Assembly (NCBI GenBank): GCA_900549105.1
Contig: URND01000003.1
Coordinates: forward strand, 9,678 to 73,677
DNA: 64,000 nucleotides
Reading direction: 5' to 3'
DNA from: an uncultured Eubacteriales bacterium
Lineage (GTDB): Bacteria > Bacillota > Clostridia > Lachnospirales > Lachnospiraceae
The notes under the pieces: model-generated
What the model was told of the DNA's origin: nothing
Seen by the model: the letters and a program-made list of their open reading frames with translations, nothing else
Databases searched by the model: none
Position numbers and translations under genes: made by a program
In this document: positions 16,201-24,955 of the stretch, in pieces
Numbering within the stretch: the stretch's first letter is position 1
How the letters are laid out: each line of letters starts with the position of its first letter

Positions 16201-17424
16201 TTAACTGCGATAGTCTGCATTAATCTTTACATAATCATAGGTCAAATCACAACCCCAGGCTGTTGCTTTGGCATCACCCATTTTCACATCGGCGATGGCC
16301 GTCACTTCCGGCTCAGAGAGAATCTTTGTCGCCTCTTCCTCGCTGTATCCGGCGGACACGCCGTTTTCCATAATTTTAATCTTTCCGGCGGCGCTTTCAA
16401 AGTACAAATCCACCACTTCCGGGTCAAACTGAACGCCTGAATAGCCCATGGCGCATAAAATACGTCCCCAATTGGCATCATGGCCGTAAATAGCCGCTTT
16501 TGTCAGACTGGAAGTCACAACAGACTTACTCAGAATTACCGCATCCTGCTTTGTTTTCGCACCGATAATCTTCACTTCAAAAAGGGCCGTCGCTCCCTCG
16601 CCATCTCCGGCAATTTTCCGGCACAGGTAAGTATTTACCATATTTAAAGCCTTTTTAAAGGTTTCAAAATCTTCGCCCTTTTCAGTGATTTCCGGGTTCC
16701 CGGCCATACCATTTGCCAGAAGAAGCACCGTATCATTGGTGGATGTATCCCCGTCAACAGAAACCATATTGTATGTGTCTTTAATATCCTCGCTCAACGC
16801 TTCCTGCAGCAATTCTTTGGAAATCGCCGCATCCGTTGTGATAAATCCAAGCATTGTACACATATTCGGATGAATCATGCCCGAGCCTTTGCACATACCG
16901 CCCATTGTCACCGTTTTTCCGCCAAGGGTAAATTCAACGGCAATTTCCTTCGGCACTGTATCCGTTGTCATGATTGCTTTGGCTGCCTCGTGGCCGGCCT
17001 CAATTGTATCTGTCTTAATTTCTGCCAGTTTGGCGGAACCCGCCTTAATCCGCTCAATCGGAAGCTGCATGCCGATAACGCCGGTGGAAGCCACCAGCAC
17101 GCTTGTCTCCGGAATATTTAAGATTTCTGCAGCGCCGGAGGCTGTTTCTCTGCAATAGCCATAGCCTTCCGCCCCTGTACAGGCATTGGCAATGCCCGAA
17201 TTAATGACAACTGCCTGAGCATACGGCGCATTTCTGACAATTTCCTGGTCCCATTTCACCGGCGCCGCCTTGACAACATTTGTCGTAAAGGTTCCTGCCG
17301 CCGCGCACGGCTTCCGGCTGTAAATCATAGCCATATCTGTCCGGCCTTTATATTTAATCTCTGCTGCTGTCGCAGCCGCTTCAAATCCCTTCGCAGCGGT
17401 AACGCCGCCTTCGATTGTTTTCAT
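16201..17424 (-). CDS. argJ: Glutamate N-acetyltransferase / ornithine acetyltransferase
   Basis: I place the start at ATG 17424 (MKTIEGGVTAAKGFEAAATA) six bases after AGGAGG; another ATG two codons upstream is also possible. The 407-residue product shows the KGSGMIHPNMCTMLGF autocleavage site with the nucleophilic Thr after Cys, splitting it into two chains. It moves the acetyl group from acetylornithine to glutamate, so no argE is needed. Confidence 0.95.
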   Translation of the reverse strand: MKTIEGGVTAAKGFEAAATAAEIKYKGRTDMAMIYSRKPCAAAGTFTTNVVKAAPVKWDQEIVRNAPYAQAVVINSGIANACTGAEGYGYCRETASGAAEILNIPETSVLVASTGVIGMQLPIERIKAGSAKLAEIKTDTIEAGHEAAKAIMTTDTVPKEIAVEFTLGGKTVTMGGMCKGSGMIHPNMCTMLGFITTDAAISKELLQEALSEDIKDTYNMVSVDGDTSTNDTVLLLANGMAGNPEITEKGEDFETFKKALNMVNTYLCRKIAGDGEGATALFEVKIIGAKTKQDAVILSKSVVTSSLTKAAIYGHDANWGRILCAMGYSGVQFDPEVVDLYFESAAGKIKIMENGVSAGYSEEEATKILSEPEVTAIADVKMGDAKATAWGCDLTYDYVKINADYRS

Positions 17425-17435
17425 CTTCATCCTCC

Positions 17436-18476
17436 TTATGGAAACATCGGTACCAGATTCAGTCCCTCGGCCTCATCCAGCCCAAAGATAAGATTCATAT
17501 TCTGAACCGCCTGTCCGGCCGCACCTTTTACCAGGTTATCCAAAGCGCCCATCATAACAACCCGGCGGGTACGCTCATCCACCTTAAAGTTGATATCCGT
17601 ATAGTTGCTTCCCTCCACCCATCGGGTTTCCGGGCAGACGCCCGCATCCAGCACGCGGACAAATTTTTCATCTTTATAATATTTATCATAAGCGGCACGG
17701 ATATCGGTTTCCGTCACCCCTTCTTTCAAATTTGCATAAGCCGTCACAAGAATTCCCCGGTTCATCGGCACCAGATGGGGAGTGAAGTTCAATAAAACCG
17801 GTTCGCCTGCCGCATAACCGAGCTGTTCCTCAATCTCCGGCGTATGGCGGTGGGTTGTGACGCCGTAAGCTTTGATGCTTTCATTCACTTCGCAGAAAAG
17901 ATTATCTGCTTTGGCTCCCCGGCCTGCCCCGGAAGTTCCCGACTTTGCATCAATGATAATGGACTGGGCGTCAATCAGCCCCTCTTTTACCAAAGGATAG
18001 GCTGTCAAAATGGAACAGGTTGTATAGCATCCCGGATTGGCAATCAGCCGGGCCCCTTTAATATCTTCTCTGTTAATTTCGCAGAGACCATAAACCGCTT
18101 CAGGAATAAATTCCGGAGAGGCATGCTTAATGCCGTACCATTTTTCATAAACCGATACATCTTTTATACGGAAATCCGCGCTCAGATCAATAATCTTTAC
18201 TTTATTTAAAATATCTTCGCTGACAAGAGATGCGCAGAGCCCCTGAGGTGTCGCTGTAAAAATCACGTCAACGGCCTCCGCCAGTTCCTCCAGATTATCA
18301 TCCCTGCAGACATCCTCCACAATCTGAAACATGTTTCGGAATACATCGTAATATTTCTTATCTATATAACTCCTGGAACCATACCAGACAATTTCCACAT
18401 CTTTATGGCCAAGAAGCAATCGCACGAGTTCCTGTCCGGCGTATCCTGTCGAACCAATAATCCCTGCTTTAATCAT
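17436..18476 (-). CDS. argC: N-acetyl-gamma-glutamyl-phosphate reductase
   Basis: The 346-residue product starts with the NADP-binding GIIGSTGYAGQELVRLL and holds the catalytic Cys in ANPGCYTTCSILT. It reduces acetylglutamyl phosphate. First gene of the minus-strand operon argC-argJ-argB-argD; only 11 bases separate it from argJ. Its promoter faces that of argG. Confidence 0.95.
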   Translation of the reverse strand: MIKAGIIGSTGYAGQELVRLLLGHKDVEIVWYGSRSYIDKKYYDVFRNMFQIVEDVCRDDNLEELAEAVDVIFTATPQGLCASLVSEDILNKVKIIDLSADFRIKDVSVYEKWYGIKHASPEFIPEAVYGLCEINREDIKGARLIANPGCYTTCSILTAYPLVKEGLIDAQSIIIDAKSGTSGAGRGAKADNLFCEVNESIKAYGVTTHRHTPEIEEQLGYAAGEPVLLNFTPHLVPMNRGILVTAYANLKEGVTETDIRAAYDKYYKDEKFVRVLDAGVCPETRWVEGSNYTDINFKVDERTRRVVMMGALDNLVKGAAGQAVQNMNLIFGLDEAEGLNLVPMFP

Positions 18477-18511
18477 AGGTATTTCCCCTTCTTTCTGAAA
18501 TGTCTTTTCCT

Positions 18512-18540
18512 ATAATAATACAATTTAGGAAAGCTGTAAA
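18512..18540 (-). promoter_or_regulatory. argC promoter
   Basis: On the minus strand TTTACA (18535-18540) is 17 bases from TATTAT (18512-18517), placing transcription start some 25 bases before the argC ATG. Confidence 0.6.
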
Positions 18541-18575
18541 GACATAATTTTAATAAATATTTATGTTTCGTTAAA

Positions 18576-18598
18576 AATATACATTATTAATGCATATT
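18576..18598. promoter_or_regulatory. AT-rich dyad, candidate ArgR box
   Basis: AATATACAT and ATGCATATT form an eight-of-nine inverted repeat between the argC and argG promoters. ArgR boxes of Firmicutes are AT-rich dyads of this type. The 323-base gap 18477-18799 also holds the two promoters and a 74-base repeat. Confidence 0.45.
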
Positions 18599-18643
18599 TT
18601 TGCCTTATATCTTATAAAAATGCAAAAAACACGAAAAAAGATA

Positions 18644-18672
18644 TTGATTTTTATAAAGAAGTGTTGTATATT
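18644..18672 (+). promoter_or_regulatory. argG promoter
   Basis: TTGATT (18644-18649) and TATATT (18667-18672) are 17 bases apart. The predicted leader of about 120 bases contains the palindromic repeat at 18693-18766. Confidence 0.55.
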
Positions 18673-18692
18673 ATGTGAGGACTACAAAAAAC

Positions 18693-18766
18693 ATACCTTA
18701 TCGCGCGAAGCTTGACGCAGCGCGCCCATGCGCAGCATCTGACATGCGGTATGCCTGAAAAGGTAT
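18693..18766 (+). repeat. 74-bp palindromic repeat, copy 1 (argG leader)
   Basis: The element runs from ATACCTTATCGCGCGAAGCT to GCCTGAAAAGGTAT, with inverted ends ATACCT/AGGTAT and inner CGCGC...GCGCG and ATGCGCAGCAT hairpins. It is about 89% identical to the copies at 50528-50673. It lies between the argG promoter and ribosome binding site, in the same orientation relative to the gene as all other copies. Confidence 0.85.
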
Positions 18767-18799
18767 GAAGATAAAATAGAATTTCAGGAGGTCATTATT

Positions 18800-20023
18800 A
18801 TGAAAGAAAAAGTCATTTTAGCCTATTCCGGCGGCCTGGACACCACCGCAATTATTCCATGGCTGAAAGAGAATTTTGATTATGAAGTTATCTGCTGCTG
18901 TATCGACTGCGGTCAGGGCGAGGAATTGGACGGACTTGAAGAACGTGCCAAATTATCCGGCGCTTCCAAATTATATATCGAAAACATTATTGATGAGTTC
19001 TGCGATGAATATATTGTTCCATGCGTACAGGCCGGCGCCGTTTATGAAAATAAATATCTCCTCGGCACATCGATGGCCCGCCCGGTCATTGCAAAACGGC
19101 TTGTAGAAATTGCCCGCAAGGAAAATGCTTCCGCTATCTGCCACGGCGCTACCGGAAAAGGCAATGACCAGATTCGTTTTGAATTAGGCATCAAGGCTCT
19201 TGCCCCGGATATCAAGATCATCGCTCCATGGCGTATGACGGATGTATGGACCATGCAGTCCCGTGAAGATGAAATCGAATACTGCAGACAGCACGGCATC
19301 GACCTTCCATTTGATGCCAGCCACAGCTACAGCCGTGACCGTAACTTATGGCATATCAGCCATGAGGGACTGGAACTGGAAGATCCGGCCAACGAGCCAA
19401 ATTATGACGACCTTCTTGTCCTCGGCGTGACGCCGGAAAAGGCCCCGGATGAAGCCGAATATGTAACCATGACTTTTGAAGCCGGCGTTCCTAAAACATT
19501 AAACGGTCAGACTATGAAAGTTTCTGAAATTATCACTGAATTAAATAAGCTCGGCGGCAAACACGGTATCGGCATCGTTGATATCGTTGAAAATCGTGTC
19601 GTTGGCATGAAATCCAGAGGCGTCTATGAAACACCGGGCGGAACGATTCTCATGGAAGCCCATGACCAGTTGGAAGAACTGGTTCTTGACCGGGCTACAA
19701 TGGAAGTTAAAAAAGATATGGGCAACAAGATGGCTCAGATTGTTTACGAGGGCAAATGGTTCACTCCGCTTCGTGAGGCTGTCCAGGCTTTCGTGGAATC
19801 CACCCAGAAATATGTCACCGGCGAAGTTAAATTCAAGCTTTACAAAGGCAATATCATCAAAGCCGGAACAACTTCTCCATATTCCCTGTACAGTGAATCT
19901 CTGGCTTCCTTCACAACCGGCGAACTGTATGACCATCATGATGCCTCCGGCTTCATTACCTTATTCGGACTTCCATTAAAGGTTCGTGCAATGATGCTGG
20001 CTGAAAATGAAAAAAATAAATAA
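18800..20023 (+). CDS. argG: Argininosuccinate synthase
   Basis: The 407-residue product opens KVILAYSGGLDTTAIIPWLK (pyrophosphatase P-loop SGGLDT at residues 10-15) and contains GATGKGNDQIRFEL and the SHSYSRDRNLWHIS substrate segment. It joins citrulline and aspartate using ATP. TCAGGAGGTCATTATT precedes the ATG. No argH or argF is in the window; argG stands alone, divergent from argCJBD. Confidence 0.96.
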   Translation: MKEKVILAYSGGLDTTAIIPWLKENFDYEVICCCIDCGQGEELDGLEERAKLSGASKLYIENIIDEFCDEYIVPCVQAGAVYENKYLLGTSMARPVIAKRLVEIARKENASAICHGATGKGNDQIRFELGIKALAPDIKIIAPWRMTDVWTMQSREDEIEYCRQHGIDLPFDASHSYSRDRNLWHISHEGLELEDPANEPNYDDLLVLGVTPEKAPDEAEYVTMTFEAGVPKTLNGQTMKVSEIITELNKLGGKHGIGIVDIVENRVVGMKSRGVYETPGGTILMEAHDQLEELVLDRATMEVKKDMGNKMAQIVYEGKWFTPLREAVQAFVESTQKYVTGEVKFKLYKGNIIKAGTTSPYSLYSESLASFTTGELYDHHDASGFITLFGLPLKVRAMMLAENEKNK

Positions 20024-20046
20024 TCTTCTGAGATAAACTTGACAAC

Positions 20047-20086
20047 AAAAAACGCTCTGCCTTATAGTAAAGGGAAGAGCGTTTTT
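20047..20086 (+). terminator. Terminator after argG
   Basis: AAAACGCTCT and AGAGCGTTTT pair perfectly around a 16-base loop, followed by TTTGCTT. It precedes the DUF1576 gene directly. Confidence 0.75.
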
Positions 20087-20109
20087 GCTTCAGGTTGGAG
20101 GAATTTTTT

Positions 20110-21423
20110 ATGCGTTTTACAACTCACATTGGTTTTACAAAAAGAATACATAAGGAACATAAGCCCTTATCCCGAAATCTCCAGTATATTTTACTGTCGC
20201 TGGCTCCCGGATATTTTCTGCTCTGGGGCCTGCTGCTTCAGCCCTTTCCGGAGATGGTCCGGGGCCTGATGAGAATTTTTGTTGAACCGGATTTTTTGAT
20301 TACGGATTATGTGGCCGTCGGCGGTGCGGGCGCAGCCCTTGTCAACGCCAGTCTGATTACCCTTATGTGCATCGCCCTCATGTATTTTCTGAACATGAAT
20401 ATTGAAGGCAGCTCCATTGCCGCCCTTTCCCTCATGCTCGGCTTCTCTTTATTCGGCAAAAACCTTGTCAATATATGGAGCATCATCCTTGGCGTTTTTA
20501 TTTATGCGAAATATCATAAAACCCATTTATCCAATTACCTCTATATAGGTTTTTATGGCACAAGTTTGTCTCCAATCATTACCCAGACAATCCAATTCGG
20601 CCATTTTTCTCTGCCGGTCCGCCTGGCTATGAGCCTTCTTGTCGGTATTATCATCGGTTTTGTGATGCCGCCGCTGTGCGCCCATTTTTATAATACCCAC
20701 AAAGGTTATTCCCTTTACAATGGCGGTTTTACCGCCGGCATTATCGCCACGGTGATTATATCTATTTACAAATCCTTTGGCCTGGCCCTTGAAAGCCGAA
20801 AGCTCTGGGCCGCCGGTTATAATATACCGTTTTCAGAAATTCTTATTTCTTTTTTCGTTATTTTGATTTTTATCGGAGCCCTGACCGATAAAAACGCTTT
20901 CAGGAAATATTGGAACATTTTAAAGTATCCGGGCCTTAGCGGTACAGATTTTACCTTCAGCGAAGGTTTCAGCCCAACGTTAATCAACATGGGAATTGAT
21001 GGGATTTTCTGCACCCTTTATCTTCTTGCGATTGGCGCTGAACTCAACGGGGCCAGCATCGGAGGCATTTTTACCGTTGTCGGCTTTTCCGCCACCGGTA
21101 AAACATTGCGCAACATCACGCCGATCATGCTCGGCATAACGCTTTTGGCCGCCCTTTCCGGCAGCTACACGGTAACTGATCCGGCTGTTGTTCTTGCCCT
21201 CATGTTTGGCACAACCATCGCGCCGATTGCGGGCCAGTACGGTTTCCTTATCGGCATCCTTGCCGGGTTCCTTCATGCTGCCGTTGTTCTGAATATCGGT
21301 ATTGTTTACTCTGGAATGAATTTATATAATAACGGTTTTGCCGGAGGCATTGTTGCTGCGTTTCTTGTTCCGATCATCAAATCCATTCAAAACCGTCAGG
21401 CCAAAGTCAAAGGTGTTTTATAA
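20110..21423 (+). CDS. DUF1576 multi-pass membrane protein
   Basis: ATG at 20110 follows GGTTGGAGGAATTTTTT; 437 residues. About twelve hydrophobic segments arranged as two similar halves, each with a glycine/asparagine-rich re-entrant-like motif (YNGGFTAGIIATVI and YNNGFAGGIVAAFLVPII). I recognise this as DUF1576, an uncharacterised permease-like family. It follows the argG terminator, so it may be transcribed by readthrough. Substrate unknown. Confidence 0.8.
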   Translation: MRFTTHIGFTKRIHKEHKPLSRNLQYILLSLAPGYFLLWGLLLQPFPEMVRGLMRIFVEPDFLITDYVAVGGAGAALVNASLITLMCIALMYFLNMNIEGSSIAALSLMLGFSLFGKNLVNIWSIILGVFIYAKYHKTHLSNYLYIGFYGTSLSPIITQTIQFGHFSLPVRLAMSLLVGIIIGFVMPPLCAHFYNTHKGYSLYNGGFTAGIIATVIISIYKSFGLALESRKLWAAGYNIPFSEILISFFVILIFIGALTDKNAFRKYWNILKYPGLSGTDFTFSEGFSPTLINMGIDGIFCTLYLLAIGAELNGASIGGIFTVVGFSATGKTLRNITPIMLGITLLAALSGSYTVTDPAVVLALMFGTTIAPIAGQYGFLIGILAGFLHAAVVLNIGIVYSGMNLYNNGFAGGIVAAFLVPIIKSIQNRQAKVKGVL

Positions 21424-21505
21424 AAAGTGAACTCTTCTTGATTCGCATTGCTTTCTTAATTCAATCGGTTTCAATAAGATTCCACGCCTTTCCATGTTTC
21501 TTCCC

Positions 21506-21533
21506 TTGACAATCCCCTGCCTGAAACTATAAT
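21506..21533 (+). promoter_or_regulatory. Promoter of the large HTH gene
   Basis: TTGACA (21506-21511) and TATAAT (21528-21533) with a 16-base spacer, 50 bases before the start at 21584. Confidence 0.65.
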
Positions 21534-21583
21534 TTTACCCATAAGCTGCGAAAAAAGCTGCTGAAAAATAAGGGGGAAGGGCA

Positions 21584-23026
21584 ATGACTGCATATGGAAA
21601 TTTATTAAAAGCGCTGATTGATTTTTCAGACTCAAAATTATCTTTCATCTCTGAAAAAACAGGGTATGACATATCCTACATCAGCAAATGGTGTACTCAG
21701 GGCAGGCTTCCGGCTTCCAAGGCCGTGCCGCAGATTAACCGCATACTTGCCGAATGTTTTTCTCATGAAATTATCCGGCAGCATAGCCTGATACGTTTTA
21801 TGAAAACCTTTTCCGTCCAGGCGACAGAAGAATCCCTTGAAACTGTCTTATACGAATTATTGCGAAATGCCTATGATATGTCCTTCCAGGGCCCTTCTGA
21901 CACTTTAAATCTCCGGTTTCTGTCTAAACAGAAAGAAATCACCCAATTTTTTAACCAGATATTTCCGGAAATGCTCAATAATTATCAAGAACCTCTGGAA
22001 ATTTTCTGCACGCTGGAAATCTGTTCGTTTATCCGGGATGGGCTTGAGATTTTTCCGGCAGACTGGAACCCTGCCTTCAATATCCATGTGAAAATGGCCC
22101 TCGACACAGAAGCTCTGACAAATGATAAAGATGACTATATGAAAGAGCTTTACTATTTTATTAATTCCCGCAATTATATTTATTTTGATTTTTATGATAT
22201 GCTCCCGGCCTACGCTATGAATGTCATTATCGTAAAAAATCATTTAACAATTCTCTGCGTGCTGAATGAAAACAGGAAAATCCTGGCAGTTACCATCATT
22301 GAGGACCGTGTTCAGTCCAACGAAATGCTCCGTCATGCAATGCCTTCCTTTAAGAATCCAAAACTTCTTCTGAAATCATTTTGTCTGAATGACTTTTGCC
22401 TTAATAACTACTATCTGAACTTTTACATGAAAGACAATTTTAAGATTTTACTTACAAAAGGCTTTGAATTTTTTCTGCCGGAAATTTCCTGGACATCCAT
22501 TCTCAAGATGGCTTCCTGCCAAAGCCGGGAATACTTTTCCCTGATAAACCAGATTCGAATCACATGGGAAGAAATCTTTGAAAAAAGCATCATTGAATTT
22601 TTCCTTTTGAAATCCGCTTTGTACAAGTACATCGAAAATGGTGAAATTATTTTTGCCTGCATTTCTTATACAATGACACCGGAAGAAAGAATTCTCCATA
22701 TAAAAAACACGCTGGATATCTTAAAGAAGAACCCGAATATCTGCTTCTATGTCATCGATGATGAATCAACGCCAATGTTCCGCAGAAACCTTCGCACGTC
22801 CCTTTACTACAATAAAGCAAAACTTTTCCTGAAAAATACCGGGCTGCCCCACAAAAATGGCGGACCCATGTACTACACTATACACTCAAAACAAATTCTG
22901 AAGCGAACCGAAATATTCCTGGACAGGCTCAAATCCAAACCTTATTGCTATGCCTATAATTCTGAGGATGTCCAAAACTTTTATGAAAAATATCAATCCC
23001 TGATTGAGCGAATGATTAATTTATGA
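21584..23026 (+). CDS. Large HTH-containing protein of unknown function (480 aa)
   Basis: The N-terminus FSDSKLSFISEKTGYDISYI plus SKWCTQGRLPASKAVPQINR looks like a helix-turn-helix. The remaining 400 residues have no motif I know; they are mixed alpha/beta with aromatic-rich stretches (YIYFDFYDMLPAYAMNVIIV) and many Asn/Lys. It is preceded by AGGGGGAAGGGC. It stands alone before the receiver/McrB cassette with its own promoter, so it could regulate that cassette or the DUF1576 gene; nothing in the sequence decides this. Confidence 0.7.
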   Translation: MTAYGNLLKALIDFSDSKLSFISEKTGYDISYISKWCTQGRLPASKAVPQINRILAECFSHEIIRQHSLIRFMKTFSVQATEESLETVLYELLRNAYDMSFQGPSDTLNLRFLSKQKEITQFFNQIFPEMLNNYQEPLEIFCTLEICSFIRDGLEIFPADWNPAFNIHVKMALDTEALTNDKDDYMKELYYFINSRNYIYFDFYDMLPAYAMNVIIVKNHLTILCVLNENRKILAVTIIEDRVQSNEMLRHAMPSFKNPKLLLKSFCLNDFCLNNYYLNFYMKDNFKILLTKGFEFFLPEISWTSILKMASCQSREYFSLINQIRITWEEIFEKSIIEFFLLKSALYKYIENGEIIFACISYTMTPEERILHIKNTLDILKKNPNICFYVIDDESTPMFRRNLRTSLYYNKAKLFLKNTGLPHKNGGPMYYTIHSKQILKRTEIFLDRLKSKPYCYAYNSEDVQNFYEKYQSLIERMINL

Positions 23027-23060
23027 GACAAATAACTAACTTTTGTTTAATCTGGAAGAA

Positions 23061-23089
23061 TTGATATTATTTCCAATATAAGGTATAAT
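23061..23089 (+). promoter_or_regulatory. Promoter giving an apparently leaderless mRNA
   Basis: TTGATA (23061-23066) and TATAAT (23084-23089) are 17 bases apart. The ATG of the receiver gene is at 23097, seven bases after the -10 box, so the transcript should begin at or next to the start codon. No Shine-Dalgarno sequence is present. Confidence 0.65.
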
Positions 23090-23096
23090 TTGTCTT

Positions 23097-23480
23097 ATGA
23101 AAATATTACATTTAGAAGACGACGTTTTTAAAAGAAAAAGGATTGAGCGGGTTTTATGTTCAGCCGGAGTAGATAACAGCATATGGGTTAAAAATCTTGA
23201 AGACGGCATTATCTGTATAGAGGAGGCGCAGAGTAAGTCGGAACCCTATGAGCTGATTATTTCTGATATGTATTATCCGCTGAAAAATGGCGGCAGAGAA
23301 GCGGAAGCAGGAACAGAGCTTTTAAGTATTTTGAAAGACAAAGGCATCGACACGCCGGTGATTATCTGTTCTTCGGCCCGTCTGAGAATTCGAGAAGCCT
23401 ATGGATGCTTATGGTATTCAGAAAACAGCGACTGGGACAGACAGCTTGAAGCGCTGCTGCGGAAAATACAGGAGAAGTAA
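23097..23480 (+). CDS. Stand-alone receiver-domain protein with a degenerate active site
   Basis: The 127-residue product is one receiver domain: KILHLEDDVFKRKRIERVL acidic pocket (D8, D9), YELIISDMYYPLKNGG with D57 as phosphoacceptor, and TPVIICSSARLRIREAYG. The strand where a conserved Lys-Pro normally follows reads CLWYSENSDWD, so the conserved Lys seems missing. There is no output domain. It is first in a tight set with the McrB-like and nuclease genes, suggesting it modulates them; no partner kinase is adjacent. Confidence 0.8.
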   Translation: MKILHLEDDVFKRKRIERVLCSAGVDNSIWVKNLEDGIICIEEAQSKSEPYELIISDMYYPLKNGGREAEAGTELLSILKDKGIDTPVIICSSARLRIREAYGCLWYSENSDWDRQLEALLRKIQEK

Positions 23481-23482
23481 AA

Positions 23483-24955
23483 TTGGATGCAGAAACATTT
23501 CGAAAAAATTATATAAGCGATGCCTATGCGGGTTCTATTGAAGAAAAATTAACCGAATGGTTTGGCGAACCGGAAAAGGAAGATAGCCGATATATATTCC
23601 ATATCCATGGCCGTATCCTCAATCATCATCTGGCGGAGGGCGCTGAAAAAAAAGCGGATAACGTCAAAAAGGCAGACAGCGCCAGTGCAAATATATGGCG
23701 CATGCAGGTGGAATTATTCGACCGCAGATGGCAGGAAATTCCGGATAATCACAGGCCTGTCATTATGGAAGTCGGCAACCGGGACAATGAATTTCATTCA
23801 AAGGAATTCATCTCCGGCATTTTATATTATGAACCGGAGAAACAGCGGCTTTTCCTGAGCAGGAAAAACATGTACAGAGATTTTCTCTCCTATGTAAAAG
23901 AACGCATCGAGGCGGAAGGGCCTGACGGTTTTCCCTATCAATGCAATCGGAAAGTGCTGGAACAATTTCTGTGCGCCCTAGACACCAATCAGATCATCAT
24001 TCTTCACGGCGCGCCGGGCATGGGAAAAACCAGCCTGGTCAAACGGATGGCGGATACCCTCGGCGCAAAATGCCGGATAATCCCCGTTCGTCCAAATTGG
24101 GTGGACGGCCAGGATTTGATGGGATTTTTCAACCCGGTGGAACACAGGTACTATTCCACGCCATTTCTTGAGGCCCTGTGCGAGGCAAAGGCGCACCCGG
24201 AAGGCAGATATTTTATCTGCCTGGATGAAATGAATCTGTCCCATGCAGAGTACTATTTATCCGATATTCTGAGTGTCATGGAGTCAAAGGAACCCGTACC
24301 GCTGTACCCGGAATCTGAGCAAAAAAATGCCCTTTCCCGGATTGGGCACATTCTTTCGGCCTGCGATGCCAACTCGGTTGAAGCCTTTGATGCCCGCATC
24401 GACAGGGAAAATCTGTCCAAAAAATATACGCCGGATTTTATGATTCCGGAAAATGTACAATTTATAGGTACTTTGAATATGGATGAAACAACCTGCGATT
24501 TGAGTCCGAAAATTATCGACCGCAGCTTTATTATAAAAGTGACCCGCGATGCAGATACACCGCCGAAAGGCGCGGCGCTTCTCTCCGGCGGCGAGGCGGA
24601 CGTGCTTTCCCTGCCTTTTGTCCGGCAACTGTGCGAAACCGTTCATAAAAAGGTGTCCAAACGTATAGAACACCAGCTTTTAACGATGAAAAAAAGAATG
24701 GACGCCGGCGGTCTGAGCCGGGAGATACACTTATATGACTATATGGACTATATTATCGCATGTAAAATTTTACCAATGGTTAATGCCGAAGATATTGAAA
24801 TGTCCATGGATGACGGCGAGTCTCTAATCATCGGAGAGCTGCCGATAACCGGCGGAGACTCTGCTCTGGCGGATAACTTTCCTCTATCCGCAGATTATTT
24901 AAAAAGTATGTGCGATGTGGAAAACCGGGTCATAAATTACTGGAGAATGAACTAA
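23483..24955 (+). CDS. McrB-like AAA+ ATPase
   Basis: A TTG start two bases after the receiver stop has CAGGAGAAG upstream. In the 490-residue product, residues 1-150 are an unassigned N-terminal domain; then Walker A GAPGMGKT (176-183), Walker B FICLDEMN (244-251), GTLNMDETT (329-337) and SPKIIDRSF with an arginine finger (341-349). The NMDE motif and order are those of McrB-like motors that pair with DUF2357 nucleases. It likely drives DNA translocation or remodelling for the next gene's nuclease, in the manner of type IV restriction. Confidence 0.85.
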   Translation: MDAETFRKNYISDAYAGSIEEKLTEWFGEPEKEDSRYIFHIHGRILNHHLAEGAEKKADNVKKADSASANIWRMQVELFDRRWQEIPDNHRPVIMEVGNRDNEFHSKEFISGILYYEPEKQRLFLSRKNMYRDFLSYVKERIEAEGPDGFPYQCNRKVLEQFLCALDTNQIIILHGAPGMGKTSLVKRMADTLGAKCRIIPVRPNWVDGQDLMGFFNPVEHRYYSTPFLEALCEAKAHPEGRYFICLDEMNLSHAEYYLSDILSVMESKEPVPLYPESEQKNALSRIGHILSACDANSVEAFDARIDRENLSKKYTPDFMIPENVQFIGTLNMDETTCDLSPKIIDRSFIIKVTRDADTPPKGAALLSGGEADVLSLPFVRQLCETVHKKVSKRIEHQLLTMKKRMDAGGLSREIHLYDYMDYIIACKILPMVNAEDIEMSMDDGESLIIGELPITGGDSALADNFPLSADYLKSMCDVENRVINYWRMN

